Shown: positions 16,560 to 25,524, counted from the first letter of the stretch. The stretch is DNA of 45,959 nt from an uncultured Arcanobacterium sp. (GCA_945874735.1 CAMCHI010000010.1:1-45959), one strand, 5' to 3'. Translations and numbers: made by a program. Notes: generated by a model from the sequence alone, not told the origin.

Positions 16560-18611
16560 ATGCGGTATCAAAATTTTATGCAGCGTTTTGCGGCTACTGG
16601 CGCGGCTTTCTTTTTAGTTATTTGCTTTTTTATACTCACAGCCATTGGATTAGAACTTGAATACCGCCATAATTTTGCGAACTTGCGTTCCCCAATGTAT
16701 ACAACCACGGAGGAGAACGCAAGCTTAGCGTATCGGATAGATGCAACTTTTATTGATAAGAAGCAAGTTGGGATATTGGAAGTCGCACCAGTTACCAACG
16801 ATGCGGAAATTCCTAAAGGAATATCTCGTTGGTTAGAACCAGGGAATATCGCTATTTCTAAAAGTGCCCTACCTTATGCGGATGCATTAGAAAAAGAGTT
16901 TGGACCAGTACAAGAAATCATACAAGATACTGCCGTGCTGGAAGATGAACTAATAGTTTACTACCGGCCGGTGCAGATAGAAAGATTTTTAGATTTAGCC
17001 CGTGCAGATGATGGTGTGTATTTTTCTTCTGGATTTGCAGAAAGAGAACAAGCAGGTGCTCTTTTTGGAGATGTGACTCATGAAGATTGGGCTGATAATT
17101 TCTTAGAATTAGTAATTGTAGTATTTGCTTTCCCTTTGCTTTTCAACCTACGAGTAATGCGATCTTCGATTCATGAAACTTTACAAAATGAGATGTTCGT
17201 ATTACAAAGCATTGGTGCTCCATGGCGAAAATTATTCGCTTACTCTGCTAAATATATTGCTAAACCTTATATAGCAGGTGTATTAGGAGCATTTTTGCTG
17301 TTGCTACCTTTCTGGTTAGGTTATTTACGTGTGCCTCTTACAGGATTTCGTTTACATACTCAGCTATATGTAAATAATTGGGCGTTATTATGTGCCTGGT
17401 TATTGCTAGTTATTCTGATGGCGTTTGGATATTTAGCGTGGCCAAATCGTCGTTTAACACGTTATAGATTAAATAAAAAATGGATACCTAGTACCGGAAT
17501 AGGTTTAGGGCTTTTTGCAGCTGGCGTGCTTTTATCTATTATTGTTAAGTTTACCTGGGTAATACTGTCTGATACGCTCTTTTTATATTCTCTAGTAGCA
17601 GTCGTATTGCTTTTACTTGCAGGAATTCCAGCTACTTTTGCGGTGCTTTGTAATGTTGTAACAGTTTTATTTACGAAACATTCAAACAATCAGTTAAATA
17701 AAATGCTGTTAGGGTGGGTTAAAAAATATCCTTATCAAGCTTCCCGTACGGGCAGTTTTGCTGGTGGATTTATAACCGTGGGAGTAGTGTTAATTGCGTT
17801 ATTCAGTATCGTCACCGATATTTCCCAAACACAAATTACGTTCCCGCAAAATATGCAAGTTGTTCAGACTGCACTAAGATGTGTGGAAAACAGTACCACT
17901 TGCGAGCAAGAAGTAGTGGAACTTATCCAAAAACAACATCCGGACGCGGCCATATATGTGGCGCGTCTAGGAGTGGGAATAGTTGAAGTAACTACTGGGA
18001 AAGTGGAAAGTGTTGCTTTAGCATCGTTTGTGCAAGAGCACCTAATATCAGAATTTGGTGAGTTAGTGCCTAGCTCTGCTGATTTTAGTTCATGGGTGCG
18101 AATATATACCGTATCGCAACAATCTTCTGATTTGTTGTCGCAGATCCGAAACTTAGAATTTAAGACGGTGCTTCCTGCTCTTTCAACTAATATAGAGGAA
18201 ACTGAAGGGGCAATTAGGCAAATTTACCGCCAGCAAACTACTTGGGTTGCATTAGTGGTTATTATTTCTTTTACTTATGCGTTGTTTTCGGTATGGGTGC
18301 AATTTTCGCGTGACACCATGCATCATGCCAGAGAGTTTGCCTCTATTGCATCTTTAACCGGAAAAGTACGCACAATAGCTATTTCTATTGCGGTTAGAAA
18401 CACTTTACTGAATTTGATTACAGGAGTTGCGGCTTTACTGTTGGGAATTTTTATAGTGCAAAACTTTTTAATGTTTTCAACTACTTTCATTCCATGGGAT
18501 TTCATTATCAACGTGGCGGTAGTTTATTTAATTTTCATTCTTGCTCAGGCGATATTGATGTTTTTACTTATAAGGCAACAAGCCAGTAACTGGCGACCGG
18601 GAAAGAGATAA
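16560..18611 (+). CDS. FtsX/MacB-like ABC permease linked to the secreted peptide
   Basis: 683 residues. One helix near 10-32 precedes an outside domain of about 150 residues, then helices near 180-205, 230-258, 272-297, 312-332, 340-370 and 400-420, a second outside domain (about 425-550) and three last helices (553-577, 606-634, 645-668). This doubled build of ten helices with two large outer loops matches the permeases of lactococcin 972-type loci (bacteriocin-associated integral membrane proteins) and of MacB-like exporters. The segment after helix 2, ETLQNEMFVLQSIGAPWRKLF, resembles the coupling region of FtsX permeases. One base separates its stop from the ATPase start. In lactococcin 972 such pairs are linked to export or self-protection. 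Confidence 0.8.
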   Translation: MRYQNFMQRFAATGAAFFLVICFFILTAIGLELEYRHNFANLRSPMYTTTEENASLAYRIDATFIDKKQVGILEVAPVTNDAEIPKGISRWLEPGNIAISKSALPYADALEKEFGPVQEIIQDTAVLEDELIVYYRPVQIERFLDLARADDGVYFSSGFAEREQAGALFGDVTHEDWADNFLELVIVVFAFPLLFNLRVMRSSIHETLQNEMFVLQSIGAPWRKLFAYSAKYIAKPYIAGVLGAFLLLLPFWLGYLRVPLTGFRLHTQLYVNNWALLCAWLLLVILMAFGYLAWPNRRLTRYRLNKKWIPSTGIGLGLFAAGVLLSIIVKFTWVILSDTLFLYSLVAVVLLLLAGIPATFAVLCNVVTVLFTKHSNNQLNKMLLGWVKKYPYQASRTGSFAGGFITVGVVLIALFSIVTDISQTQITFPQNMQVVQTALRCVENSTTCEQEVVELIQKQHPDAAIYVARLGVGIVEVTTGKVESVALASFVQEHLISEFGELVPSSADFSSWVRIYTVSQQSSDLLSQIRNLEFKTVLPALSTNIEETEGAIRQIYRQQTTWVALVVIISFTYALFSVWVQFSRDTMHHAREFASIASLTGKVRTIAISIAVRNTLLNLITGVAALLLGIFIVQNFLMFSTTFIPWDFIINVAVVYLIFILAQAILMFLLIRQQASNWRPGKR

Positions 18612-18612
18612 A

Positions 18613-19260
18613 ATGAGTATTTTAGAGTGTAAAAATTTATTATGCGGGTATTCGCATCCGTTATTTCCGTCCTTGAATTTAACAATACAAGCCGGAGAAA
18701 CAGTTGCGATAATGGGAAGATCCGGAATAGGTAAAACCACTTTGCTCACCACTATTTTAGGTATGACTCCACCCTTAGGAGGAGAAGTGTTGGTAGGGGA
18801 AGTGAACGTACATAAATTAAAATTTGATCAACTAGCTTTTCTTCGCTCCACCCAGATTGGCACTATTTTCCAGAATGGAGAATTGATGAGCCAATATAAT
18901 GCGTTAGATAATGTGATGCTGCCACGTTTATTGTGGAATAAAAACGATGCCACGGTGGCAGAGGAAGCCGCCGCATTATTGCAAAGCCTACAAGTGGAAC
19001 CTACTAGAATGGCGGTAGATTTATCTGGTGGAGAACGGCAAAGAACTGCATTAGCAAGAGCGCTTATCAATAATCCAAAATTATTATTAGCCGATGAACC
19101 TACCGGAGCGCTTGACGCTGAACTGCGTGATGAGGCTATGGATTTATTGCTTTTGCAGGTGCAACAGCGAAATTGTGGGTTGCTTTTAGTTACTCATGAT
19201 CCGGCCGTTGCTACTCGTGCAGACCGGATAATCAATTTAACGGCTTGTGGTATTGCCTAG
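18613..19260 (+). CDS. ABC transporter ATP-binding protein (LolD/MacB type)
   Basis: 215 residues. Walker A GRSGIGKT (35-42), Q-loop in TIFQNGELM near 87, signature LSGGERQ (137-143), Walker B LLLADEPT (157-164) with the GALD D-loop, and a switch histidine in THD near 194. Length and motif order fit the MacB/LolD/FtsE class that powers FtsX-type permeases. It starts one base after the permease stop, so the two are translationally coupled. Last gene of the peptide operon; 110 bases follow before the next gene, with no clear terminator. Confidence 0.93.
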   Translation: MSILECKNLLCGYSHPLFPSLNLTIQAGETVAIMGRSGIGKTTLLTTILGMTPPLGGEVLVGEVNVHKLKFDQLAFLRSTQIGTIFQNGELMSQYNALDNVMLPRLLWNKNDATVAEEAAALLQSLQVEPTRMAVDLSGGERQRTALARALINNPKLLLADEPTGALDAELRDEAMDLLLLQVQQRNCGLLLVTHDPAVATRADRIINLTACGIA

Positions 19261-19370
19261 CTTTTGCTTCTCTTATATTCGGCAGGTTTTTAGGGTAAGT
19301 AATACTGAATAAATTCGAGTAGTATTTAGGGGAGCAGAATAATTCTAAAAATGCAGAAAGATTAAATAAT

Positions 19371-20690
19371 ATGAAAAAGCTGAAAGCCAAGCAGATTTGG
19401 AAACCGGTTGGAATATATTTAGGGATAGTGCTAGTTTTCTATGGGCTTTTAGTAATTGGTTTTTCTGTGCCAAACGGCAGAATTATTGATAATGTGCGAG
19501 CAGATTTATGGGCTGGACAATACGCAGAAAATTATCCTACTAATGGTTTTGGTGGGCAGCAAGACGGTTGGGGAGATTGTATCACTCTGTCTTTAGGGGT
19601 AGAACCAGTTGGGCAAGAAACTTCACCATTTTTGCGTGCTATAACTATTCCGCGCGGGCCAGATTGCAGTAAAACCGGGGATTATTTTAATGCCATGTGG
19701 AACGGTGAAAACCACTTAGCCCAGCAAGATTATGCCAGATACTGGGGTGGAGGATCAGTTCTTACTCGCATCGGTTTAGCTGCTGGAGGAGTGGCAGGAG
19801 CGCGAGTACTTGGTTCTTTATTTTTACTTTCTGCTGTAGCAAGTTTGCTGTTAATAGCGCAACGATACAAAGTGTTGCTTCCGGTGGGGGTACTGGTGGT
19901 AGTGTATGCTGGCACCTCTGATTTTTTCGGAATTTTCCCGCAGTTAGTGCACGTGCAAGCATTAGCGGCAGCTTTTATAGGTGGGGCATTAGTACTTTGG
20001 GCTAGTTACCGTAATTTGTCTACGCTGTTTTATGCATCTTTTTTTGCGGGGGCGTTCTATGAGTTTATTGATTTGTTTACGAATCCGCCTTTAGCTTTCA
20101 TGCTTACTATTTTTTGTGCCGGGCTCGCGTTAGTAGGGCAAGGCAACTTTGTGGCACTTGTTAAACAAGTAGTCTGGGCGGGAATAGCTTGGATTTTAGG
20201 TTATGCATTAGTGTGGGCAGGGCATTGGATATTAGCTTTTCCGGTATTTGGAGTGCAATACACTTTACGTAAAGTATTGCGAGAAATGAATTTTGGATTT
20301 AACGCTGAATTAGCCGACGGTAGTACCACTGTGAGCGAAGTTGGTTTTGCAGGAGCAGTAGATGCCAATTTTAATTATTGGCTTACTCATACGCCAGCCT
20401 TAAAATATGTATTGCTTTGTGCGGTTATCGCCACTATTGGGTGTATTGCATACGGCTGGTGGCAACATAAATCTTTGCTACCTTTAGCTATGTTAGCTAT
20501 TTTAGTGGTAATACCGGTATGGTTAGCGGTAGTACCGGGGCATTCGCAAATTCACTACTGGTTTACTTATCGAATGTTTGCGATGGGCTTTGCCGTCTTT
20601 TGTGCGACGGTAGCTGCTTTGCTATTACCGTATAGCGTTAAAACGAAATTACGGAGAAATAATAGCGAATCTGTAATAGACGGACAATAA
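19371..20690 (+). CDS. Polytopic membrane protein, possible GT-C glycosyltransferase
   Basis: 439 residues with about nine helices. After the first helix comes a 100-residue outer loop containing GGQQDGWGDC and a second Cys in GPDCSKTGDYF, ending DYARYWGGG, then alternating helices. A large first outer loop with acidic residues, then many helices, is the usual build of GT-C enzymes that take sugar from a polyprenyl phosphate. The RYW motif recalls an uncharacterised family of surface-polymer membrane proteins with RYWHG. No catalytic assignment can be proven. The start has no good ribosome binding site. It heads the glycosylation block that runs to 24230. Confidence 0.6.
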   Translation: MKKLKAKQIWKPVGIYLGIVLVFYGLLVIGFSVPNGRIIDNVRADLWAGQYAENYPTNGFGGQQDGWGDCITLSLGVEPVGQETSPFLRAITIPRGPDCSKTGDYFNAMWNGENHLAQQDYARYWGGGSVLTRIGLAAGGVAGARVLGSLFLLSAVASLLLIAQRYKVLLPVGVLVVVYAGTSDFFGIFPQLVHVQALAAAFIGGALVLWASYRNLSTLFYASFFAGAFYEFIDLFTNPPLAFMLTIFCAGLALVGQGNFVALVKQVVWAGIAWILGYALVWAGHWILAFPVFGVQYTLRKVLREMNFGFNAELADGSTTVSEVGFAGAVDANFNYWLTHTPALKYVLLCAVIATIGCIAYGWWQHKSLLPLAMLAILVVIPVWLAVVPGHSQIHYWFTYRMFAMGFAVFCATVAALLLPYSVKTKLRRNNSESVIDGQ

Positions 20691-20764
20691 AATTATCTAA
20701 ACTAAGGCGTTAAGTATTTAAGTTAGTAGTTTTAGCTGTTAAGAATGATGTCTTTTATTTTCTC

Positions 20765-22549
20765 GTGTATCGAAAAGTAAAGCAGGGTAGAACTTTGAAA
20801 AAGTATTTAATACAAGAGAAAAAACGCATATTGAAATTTGCGTTTAGTTACACCGTTTTTATTACTTTCATTTGGGTTTTAGGGCGTTATCTGAATTATG
20901 TGCAGATAAGGGAGAGCCGTAAATGGGTAGATCCTAGCTGGGCTAACGTGCCAGTTGGCGGCACATTATTAGTGTTTGGCTTAGCTTTTAGTTTTAGTTT
21001 GCTGTTATTTGGTGGTCTAGGCTGGTTTAGATACCGTACAGAAAATCGGGAAGAAAATCATTTAGAAAGTAAGATCGAAAATACTCTTAGGGTAAGAGAA
21101 ATAAGTAAACCGCAACTAGGATTTATTCAAAAAATTAAATCCTCAACTTTGTGCCAGTCGTGGCTGGCAGCTGCTGTAATGGGAATTTTATGGCTTCCTT
21201 ATATTGCTACGCATTTACCTGGAGTAGCAGATTGGGATACTTGGTGGATTCTAAATAATCCGTTAAACGCCGCTGAAGGACATCCCTTATTCTATAATGA
21301 GCTTCTTTACCACAGTGTGTATAGCGTTTTTGAGTCTACTGGTAGTTTCAATAAAGGGTTAATGTTTTATAGTGCTATCCAAACTCTTTTAACATTGCTA
21401 ATGCTGTGGGTGGCATTACATTACTTATATAAAATTACTAAAAATTCGCTGATATTGTGGGGAACGGCGTTATTTTTAGGGGCATACCCCATTGTGCCAT
21501 GCTATGTAATGTATATATCGAAAGATAATTTGTTTTCTATAGCGGTAGTAGCGGTGATACCTCTCGGGTGGATATTATGGAAAACCCGTGGGAGAGAATT
21601 GCAAAATTGGCGTTTTTTCACGGTGGCTTTATTGTTGTTTTCTCTGATGGGGATTACGCGCAATAACGGGCGTTACGCAGTAATTGTCCTTTTACTGATA
21701 CTAGGATTTTATTGCTTTAAGTATTGGAAACGGTTCCTGCCTTTTGCGTTGTTAGTGCTTTTTGCGGTATCGTCCCAAAATCTGATCGTGAAACACGTGT
21801 ATGGTATGGAGCAAAACTTCCAAGAATCGGTGGCAGTGCCTTTACAACAATTAGGAGCAGTGATTAACACTGGTGGTGAAATAAATGCTAACGATTTAGC
21901 TTTTTTAACTGAAGTGGCTCCTTTAGAAGTATGGCATAAGTACGATCCTGTAAAAGCTGACGCGATTAAATGGCATAAAAATTTTAACCGCACATACTTA
22001 AATGAGAAACGTGGAGAATTTTTAGCGGTATGGGCACGTACTTTGCCAGGTAATTTTGCCACGTATGTGTATTCTTATCTAGATTTAATGGCACCGATTT
22101 GGATGGTGGAAACTCCGCGTGCCGCTTTCTATCCAGCTTCTGTGCCAGTAGTCATTGAACCTCCGAAACCGAAAATGGTGGAAAAATATCCTTGGTGGTG
22201 GCCTTTTAGAAGTGGATATAACTATAGTTTATTAGGGGAAAGAGCCGTTAAAGGTATGAATATGCTGGTGGAAACTACTCCAGGAATTGGGTTTTGGACA
22301 CATAGTCATATTTTGTTAGTTTTTTGTGCCCTGTTTTTACGTAATGGTAAACGCTTAATCGCAGGACTGCCAGTGTATTTAGTGTTAGGTACTTTGCTTG
22401 TAGCTATTCCGTTAGCAAATTTATTGCGCTATTCTTACTTTTTAATTCCGTCCTTACCGGTATTAGCCGGTTTAGTGCTGGCAAAACAAGCTGATTTTGG
22501 TGAAGACGTGCAAGTAACTAAAATTGAGAAACTCGAGCAAATTAAGTGA
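20765..22549 (+). CDS. Large GT-C-like membrane protein
   Basis: 594 residues with about eleven helices. After two N-terminal helices and a charged cytoplasmic stretch, an outer loop reads THLPGVADWDTWWILNNP and then HPLFYNELLYHSVYSVF. An acidic pair in the first large outer loop followed by a His-Pro segment is typical of GT-C mannosyl/glycosyltransferases and of DUF6020-like proteins. A second large outer domain (about 355-500) is rich in Trp and Pro. I keep GTG 20765, though no ribosome binding site supports it; TTG 20795 is an alternative. Probably uses the lipid-linked sugar made by the GT2 at 23114. Confidence 0.62.
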   Translation: MYRKVKQGRTLKKYLIQEKKRILKFAFSYTVFITFIWVLGRYLNYVQIRESRKWVDPSWANVPVGGTLLVFGLAFSFSLLLFGGLGWFRYRTENREENHLESKIENTLRVREISKPQLGFIQKIKSSTLCQSWLAAAVMGILWLPYIATHLPGVADWDTWWILNNPLNAAEGHPLFYNELLYHSVYSVFESTGSFNKGLMFYSAIQTLLTLLMLWVALHYLYKITKNSLILWGTALFLGAYPIVPCYVMYISKDNLFSIAVVAVIPLGWILWKTRGRELQNWRFFTVALLLFSLMGITRNNGRYAVIVLLLILGFYCFKYWKRFLPFALLVLFAVSSQNLIVKHVYGMEQNFQESVAVPLQQLGAVINTGGEINANDLAFLTEVAPLEVWHKYDPVKADAIKWHKNFNRTYLNEKRGEFLAVWARTLPGNFATYVYSYLDLMAPIWMVETPRAAFYPASVPVVIEPPKPKMVEKYPWWWPFRSGYNYSLLGERAVKGMNMLVETTPGIGFWTHSHILLVFCALFLRNGKRLIAGLPVYLVLGTLLVAIPLANLLRYSYFLIPSLPVLAGLVLAKQADFGEDVQVTKIEKLEQIK

Positions 22550-22597
22550 ATCAAGTAAGAATTCGCTACGCAGAATTTTGTAAAGTAAAACAGCGGG

Positions 22598-23029
22598 TTA
22601 AACAGTAGTGTTATCTTTATGTGTAGCGTGGCGGAAAATTATTAAGCGCTGTATAAGATAATTTGCGATAAAAATAGCGATCTCGATTGGGGCTTTAATA
22701 AATACTGGTAGCACATGAGGAAAAGCTGTCGCCAACCAGTTTACTAGGAAAGCTGAAATTAGCATTTGTACTATGGCCAGTAGATAGTATTGAGCCATAC
22801 TCCAGCGGGTGTGATTACGAAAAACAAATCGGGAATTTAACCAGTAATTGTATAAAGAAGAAATCACGCGTGCACTAATAGTGGCCAGTAAAATAGGTTT
22901 TGTTAGTTCCAAAGTGCTAAAAAATGGTTGAAAAATAGCAAATAGCACCAGGTCTAAAGCGAAGGAAGAACCAGCTGAGAATAAAAAACGTCCTATTGTA
23001 GCTAATTCTTTGCTATTGTTACTTTTCAT
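22598..23029 (-). CDS. GtrA family membrane protein
   Basis: 143 residues with four helices, in the GtrA/DPMS pattern: GRFLFSAGSSFALDLVLF in helix 1, ARVISSLYNYWLNSRFVFRN after helix 2 and a closing ANYLIQRLIIFRH. Members are thought to flip polyprenyl-phosphate sugars across the membrane. It faces away from the GT2 gene at 23114, 84 bases off, so the two probably share a divergent promoter region. Short ATG context without a strong ribosome binding site. A second GtrA lies at 32025. Confidence 0.88.
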   Translation of the reverse strand: MKSNNSKELATIGRFLFSAGSSFALDLVLFAIFQPFFSTLELTKPILLATISARVISSLYNYWLNSRFVFRNHTRWSMAQYYLLAIVQMLISAFLVNWLATAFPHVLPVFIKAPIEIAIFIANYLIQRLIIFRHATHKDNTTV

Positions 23030-23113
23030 GCGTTTTACAATACACTACTTATAATCTTGGTTCGACTTAAGTAGCGTGTTAGGATAAATCGAATCTTTTT
23101 ACTTATTTTAGAA

Positions 23114-23857
23114 ATGAGAGTGCTTGTGGCAGAATCTGCGTTACCAAAAGTTTTGGTAATCGTGCCTTGTTTTAATGAGGCAGGAAATATCGAAACAGTG
23201 GTGGAAAGTATTAAAACCACTGGTTACGACTATATCGTGGTCAATGATTCTAGCACCGATAACTCTTTAGAAATTTTGCAAAGCAAAGGATATAGGCATT
23301 TGGCGCTCCCTATCAATCTCGGGATCGGGGGAGCGATGCAAAGTGGATACCGTTACGCTTTAGCACACGGCTATGAAGTGGCGGTGCAATTTGATGGGGA
23401 TGGACAGCATCGCGCCCAAGCCTTAAAACAAGTAGTCACCCCAGTACTAGAGGGAGATTGCGATATGGTGATAGGGTCACGCTTTATAGATAATGCGGTA
23501 AAAGATAAAGAAGAACAAGGTTTCCAAAGCACGGCTGCCCGTCGTCTAGGCATTAAAATACTTTCTAAAGTAATGCGTTGGACTACCGGTAAAGAAATAA
23601 AAGATATGACTTCCGGTTTGCGTGCTGTTAATAAAGACATTATTGCGCTTTTTGCTCAAGATTATCCTGTAGAATACCCTGAACCCGTCACTAACGTGCT
23701 AGTGGCTAAACATGATAAACGAATTAAAGAAGTGCCAGTGTTGATGAGTGCTAGACAGCATGGGCGCTCCTCGATTGGGGGCTTAAAATCTGCCTACTAC
23801 ATGATCAACACTATTTTGTTGATGCTTTCAGTGCGGAAAGTGAAAGGAATGAAGTAG
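23114..23857 (+). CDS. GT2 glycosyltransferase (polyprenyl-phosphate sugar synthase type)
   Basis: 247 residues, GT-A fold. It opens VLVIVPCFNEAGNIETVV, then YIVVNDSSTDNS, LGIGGAMQSGYRYA and the metal-binding FDGDGQH, with an MTSGLRA segment near 168. This is the dolichol-phosphate-mannose synthase/GtrB type without C-terminal membrane helices. It would load a sugar from a nucleotide donor onto a lipid phosphate at the inner face. The DUF2304 protein follows with one base between, a common partner that may anchor it. The start could also be GTG 23120 or 23126; the ribosome binding site is weak. Confidence 0.92.
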   Translation: MRVLVAESALPKVLVIVPCFNEAGNIETVVESIKTTGYDYIVVNDSSTDNSLEILQSKGYRHLALPINLGIGGAMQSGYRYALAHGYEVAVQFDGDGQHRAQALKQVVTPVLEGDCDMVIGSRFIDNAVKDKEEQGFQSTAARRLGIKILSKVMRWTTGKEIKDMTSGLRAVNKDIIALFAQDYPVEYPEPVTNVLVAKHDKRIKEVPVLMSARQHGRSSIGGLKSAYYMINTILLMLSVRKVKGMK

Positions 23858-23858
23858 G

Positions 23859-24230
23859 GTGCGACTCGAGTTAGTTCTTTTAATCGAAGCGTTAGTAGTG
23901 CTCTTTGGGGGATATATTTATCTAAATATCAGAGGCTCGTTTCTTTCTATTAAACAAGCCTTGATTTGGTTCCTTTTAGCTGTGCTGGTGGGTTTAGCGG
24001 CGTTAAATGTACCGGTGTTAGAGAAAATAGCAGATTTGATTGGTATTAAAACTGCGTCTAATATGATGTTTTTCTTTGGTATTTTATTTGCGTTGCTATT
24101 AGCGTTTTTACAGGCTCGTGTTCTTACCGGTCAGCAAAAGAAAGTGACGCGCCTTACCCAAGAGTCGGCTTTATTACAAGAAAAAATTGTGGTTTTAGAG
24201 GCACGTATAAACAATATAGATAAACTGTAG
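23859..24230 (+). CDS. DUF2304 membrane protein
   Basis: 123 residues with three helices (about 4-22, 32-52 and 68-88) and a C-terminal coiled-coil-like stretch (VTRLTQESALLQEKIVVLEA). Size, helix pattern and place right after a GT2 gene fit DUF2304. The GTG start lies one base after the GT2 stop, with AAAGGA about 10 bases upstream inside that gene. Probable partner of the GT2 at the membrane. Function unproven. Confidence 0.75.
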   Translation: MRLELVLLIEALVVLFGGYIYLNIRGSFLSIKQALIWFLLAVLVGLAALNVPVLEKIADLIGIKTASNMMFFFGILFALLLAFLQARVLTGQQKKVTRLTQESALLQEKIVVLEARINNIDKL

Positions 24231-24352
24231 CGATACTAAATTATCGGTAAAAGAACAGGGGACTTGTAATAAAAATATCTGCTGACAATATAGGTGGAGA
24301 TTTTAGAAAGAAAATTGAAATAATTCAGCAGAATAAAGAGTTTAAGGGTAAA

Positions 24353-24384
24353 CTGTAGTTGTTTACACTAGTAAACAACTACAG
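24353..24384. promoter_or_regulatory. 13-bp perfect inverted repeat before the poly-C gene
   Basis: CTGTAGTTGTTTA (24353-24365) and TAAACAACTACAG (24372-24384) around CACTAG. No T run follows on the plus side, so it is a weak terminator candidate. It lies 36 bases before the ATG at 24420 and could be an operator or leader hairpin. Confidence 0.45.
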
Positions 24385-24419
24385 CAAAATATAACACGAC
24401 TACGAGGAGTAGAATAGTT

Positions 24420-25042
24420 ATGTCTGAAACTACCCCCCCCCAGTAGCTAAACCGTTTTGGAAGAAGAAATGGTTTTTAATACTAGTTGCTATTATCGTAG
24501 CAATCGCAATTGGCAATTCCTTATCTGGTAAAAATACTAATTCTCAATCTTCTACTAGTACTGTTGCTAGTGATACAACTAGCTCGACTAAAGATGCAGA
24601 TACTGAGGAAACAACTGCAGATACGAGCGCAGAAGATACAAGCTCTCAGGTTAAATTAGGCGAAAAATTTGAAATTGACGACTGGGCAGTGACCGTTTTA
24701 GAAGTGGGTGCTCCAGTTACTCAACTTGGTGATGAATACTTTAACACTACAGCTAAAGGCACTTTCGTACCAATTAAAATTAGCGTTGAAAACATCGGTA
24801 AAAAAGCTGAAACATTTTGGGCATCTAATTTTAAGTTAATCGATGATCAAGAACGTGAATTTGAGTATTCTAGCGACGCCATGATTTATGCAAAAGATTC
24901 GGCCAGTATATTAGAAGAAATAAACCCAGGCACTGTTTTAGAGGGTGCGTTATATTTTGATGTGCCAGCAGACGCAAATATCGTGCGTGCAAAAATCGAA
25001 GGCAATTTATTGACCGATGCGATATTTGTGGAGCTTAAGTAA
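24420..25042 (+). pseudogene. DUF4352-type anchored protein, start out of frame through a C9 tract
   Basis: The ATG at 24420 (preceded by GAGGAG) reads MSETTPP and stops at a TAG just after nine C residues. With ten or seven C's the frame runs on as PVAKPFWKKKWFLILVAII, one membrane helix, a Ser/Thr-rich linker of some 60 residues and a C-terminal domain of about 125 residues (KLGEKFEIDDWAVTVLEV, VPIKISVENIGKKAETFW, NPGTVLEGALYFDVP) typical of DUF4352. The full product would be 206-207 residues with an outer domain. The remaining frame is intact to the stop, so this looks like an off state rather than decay. A hairpin terminator follows. Confidence 0.8.
24433..24441 (+). repeat. C9 homopolymer in the coding start
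   Basis: Nine C's beginning 13 bases after the A of the ATG at 24420. The longest C run I noticed in the window, and it decides the reading frame of the gene. Confidence 0.95.
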
Positions 25043-25108
25043 AACTTAACAGGGTAGCTTATATTAGTTAATCCTTATATATGTTAGCTAACGCGCTGAA
25101 CTTTATGT

Positions 25109-25152
25109 GGGCAGAGTTCTTAAATGATTAGTTTAAGAACTCTGCCCCTTTC
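25109..25152 (+). terminator. Terminator of the DUF4352 gene
   Basis: Perfect 16-bp stem, 25109-25124 with 25132-25147, 7-base loop, tail CTTTCTT. Confidence 0.8.
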
Positions 25153-25221
25153 TTATATTTAGAATTTGCTGTTGGGAGAGCAGGATTCGCATAGCGCTGT
25201 GAGAAGATTTTTTATGTTATT

Positions 25222-25374
25222 TTACTGTTTGCCTTGAGTGAGAAAAGTTTTGCTGGTTAGAGCAGTTCGTGCTACTGCAATTACCACAAACAGGATTCCG
25301 TCAATGAAAGCCATAGTGGCAGAGGTAGGAAGATTAGCTTGCCAAGCCACTGCAAAACTTGATAGTGATTTAAA
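25222..25374 (-). pseudogene. 3' fragment of a metal ABC permease gene
   Basis: 50 codons matching the C-terminus of the permease at 27056-27928 (AWQANLPTSATMAFIDGILF and on to FLTQGK), with one added Gln before the stop. The 119 bases at 25229-25347 are identical to 27060-27178. Upstream of that the translation is SLSSFAVAW against SALLGFITAW in the full gene, so the fragment stays similar but diverges before a stop. It appears to derive from a related permease allele or copy rather than a pure recent duplication. The rest of the gene is missing. Confidence 0.85.
25229..25347. repeat. 119-bp direct repeat, left copy
   Basis: Identical base for base to 27060-27178 and in the same orientation, offset by 1831 bases. 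It lies at the left side of a two-gene cassette. Confidence 0.95.
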
Positions 25375-25524
25375 CTATGTTTGCGAATTTTTATTTGTCT
25401 ATTTTGTAGTAAACATTTTCTAAAAAGTAGTGATTGTAGACACAAAGTATGTGTGATTTGTGTTATATTTGTTTATGGGTGATATATGTGCCCACTAACC
25501 AACATAAACAAACAGGAGATTAGT

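Noticed and set aside
14537-19260. tRNA-Ala as attachment site of an island
   Set aside because: Accessory genes start after the tRNA, but I found no second copy of the tRNA 3' end and no integrase in the window.
23858-25042. DUF4352 gene as part of the glycosylation operon
   Set aside because: A gap of 189 bases with an inverted repeat separates it from the DUF2304 gene, and it has its own terminator, so I treat it as a separate unit.
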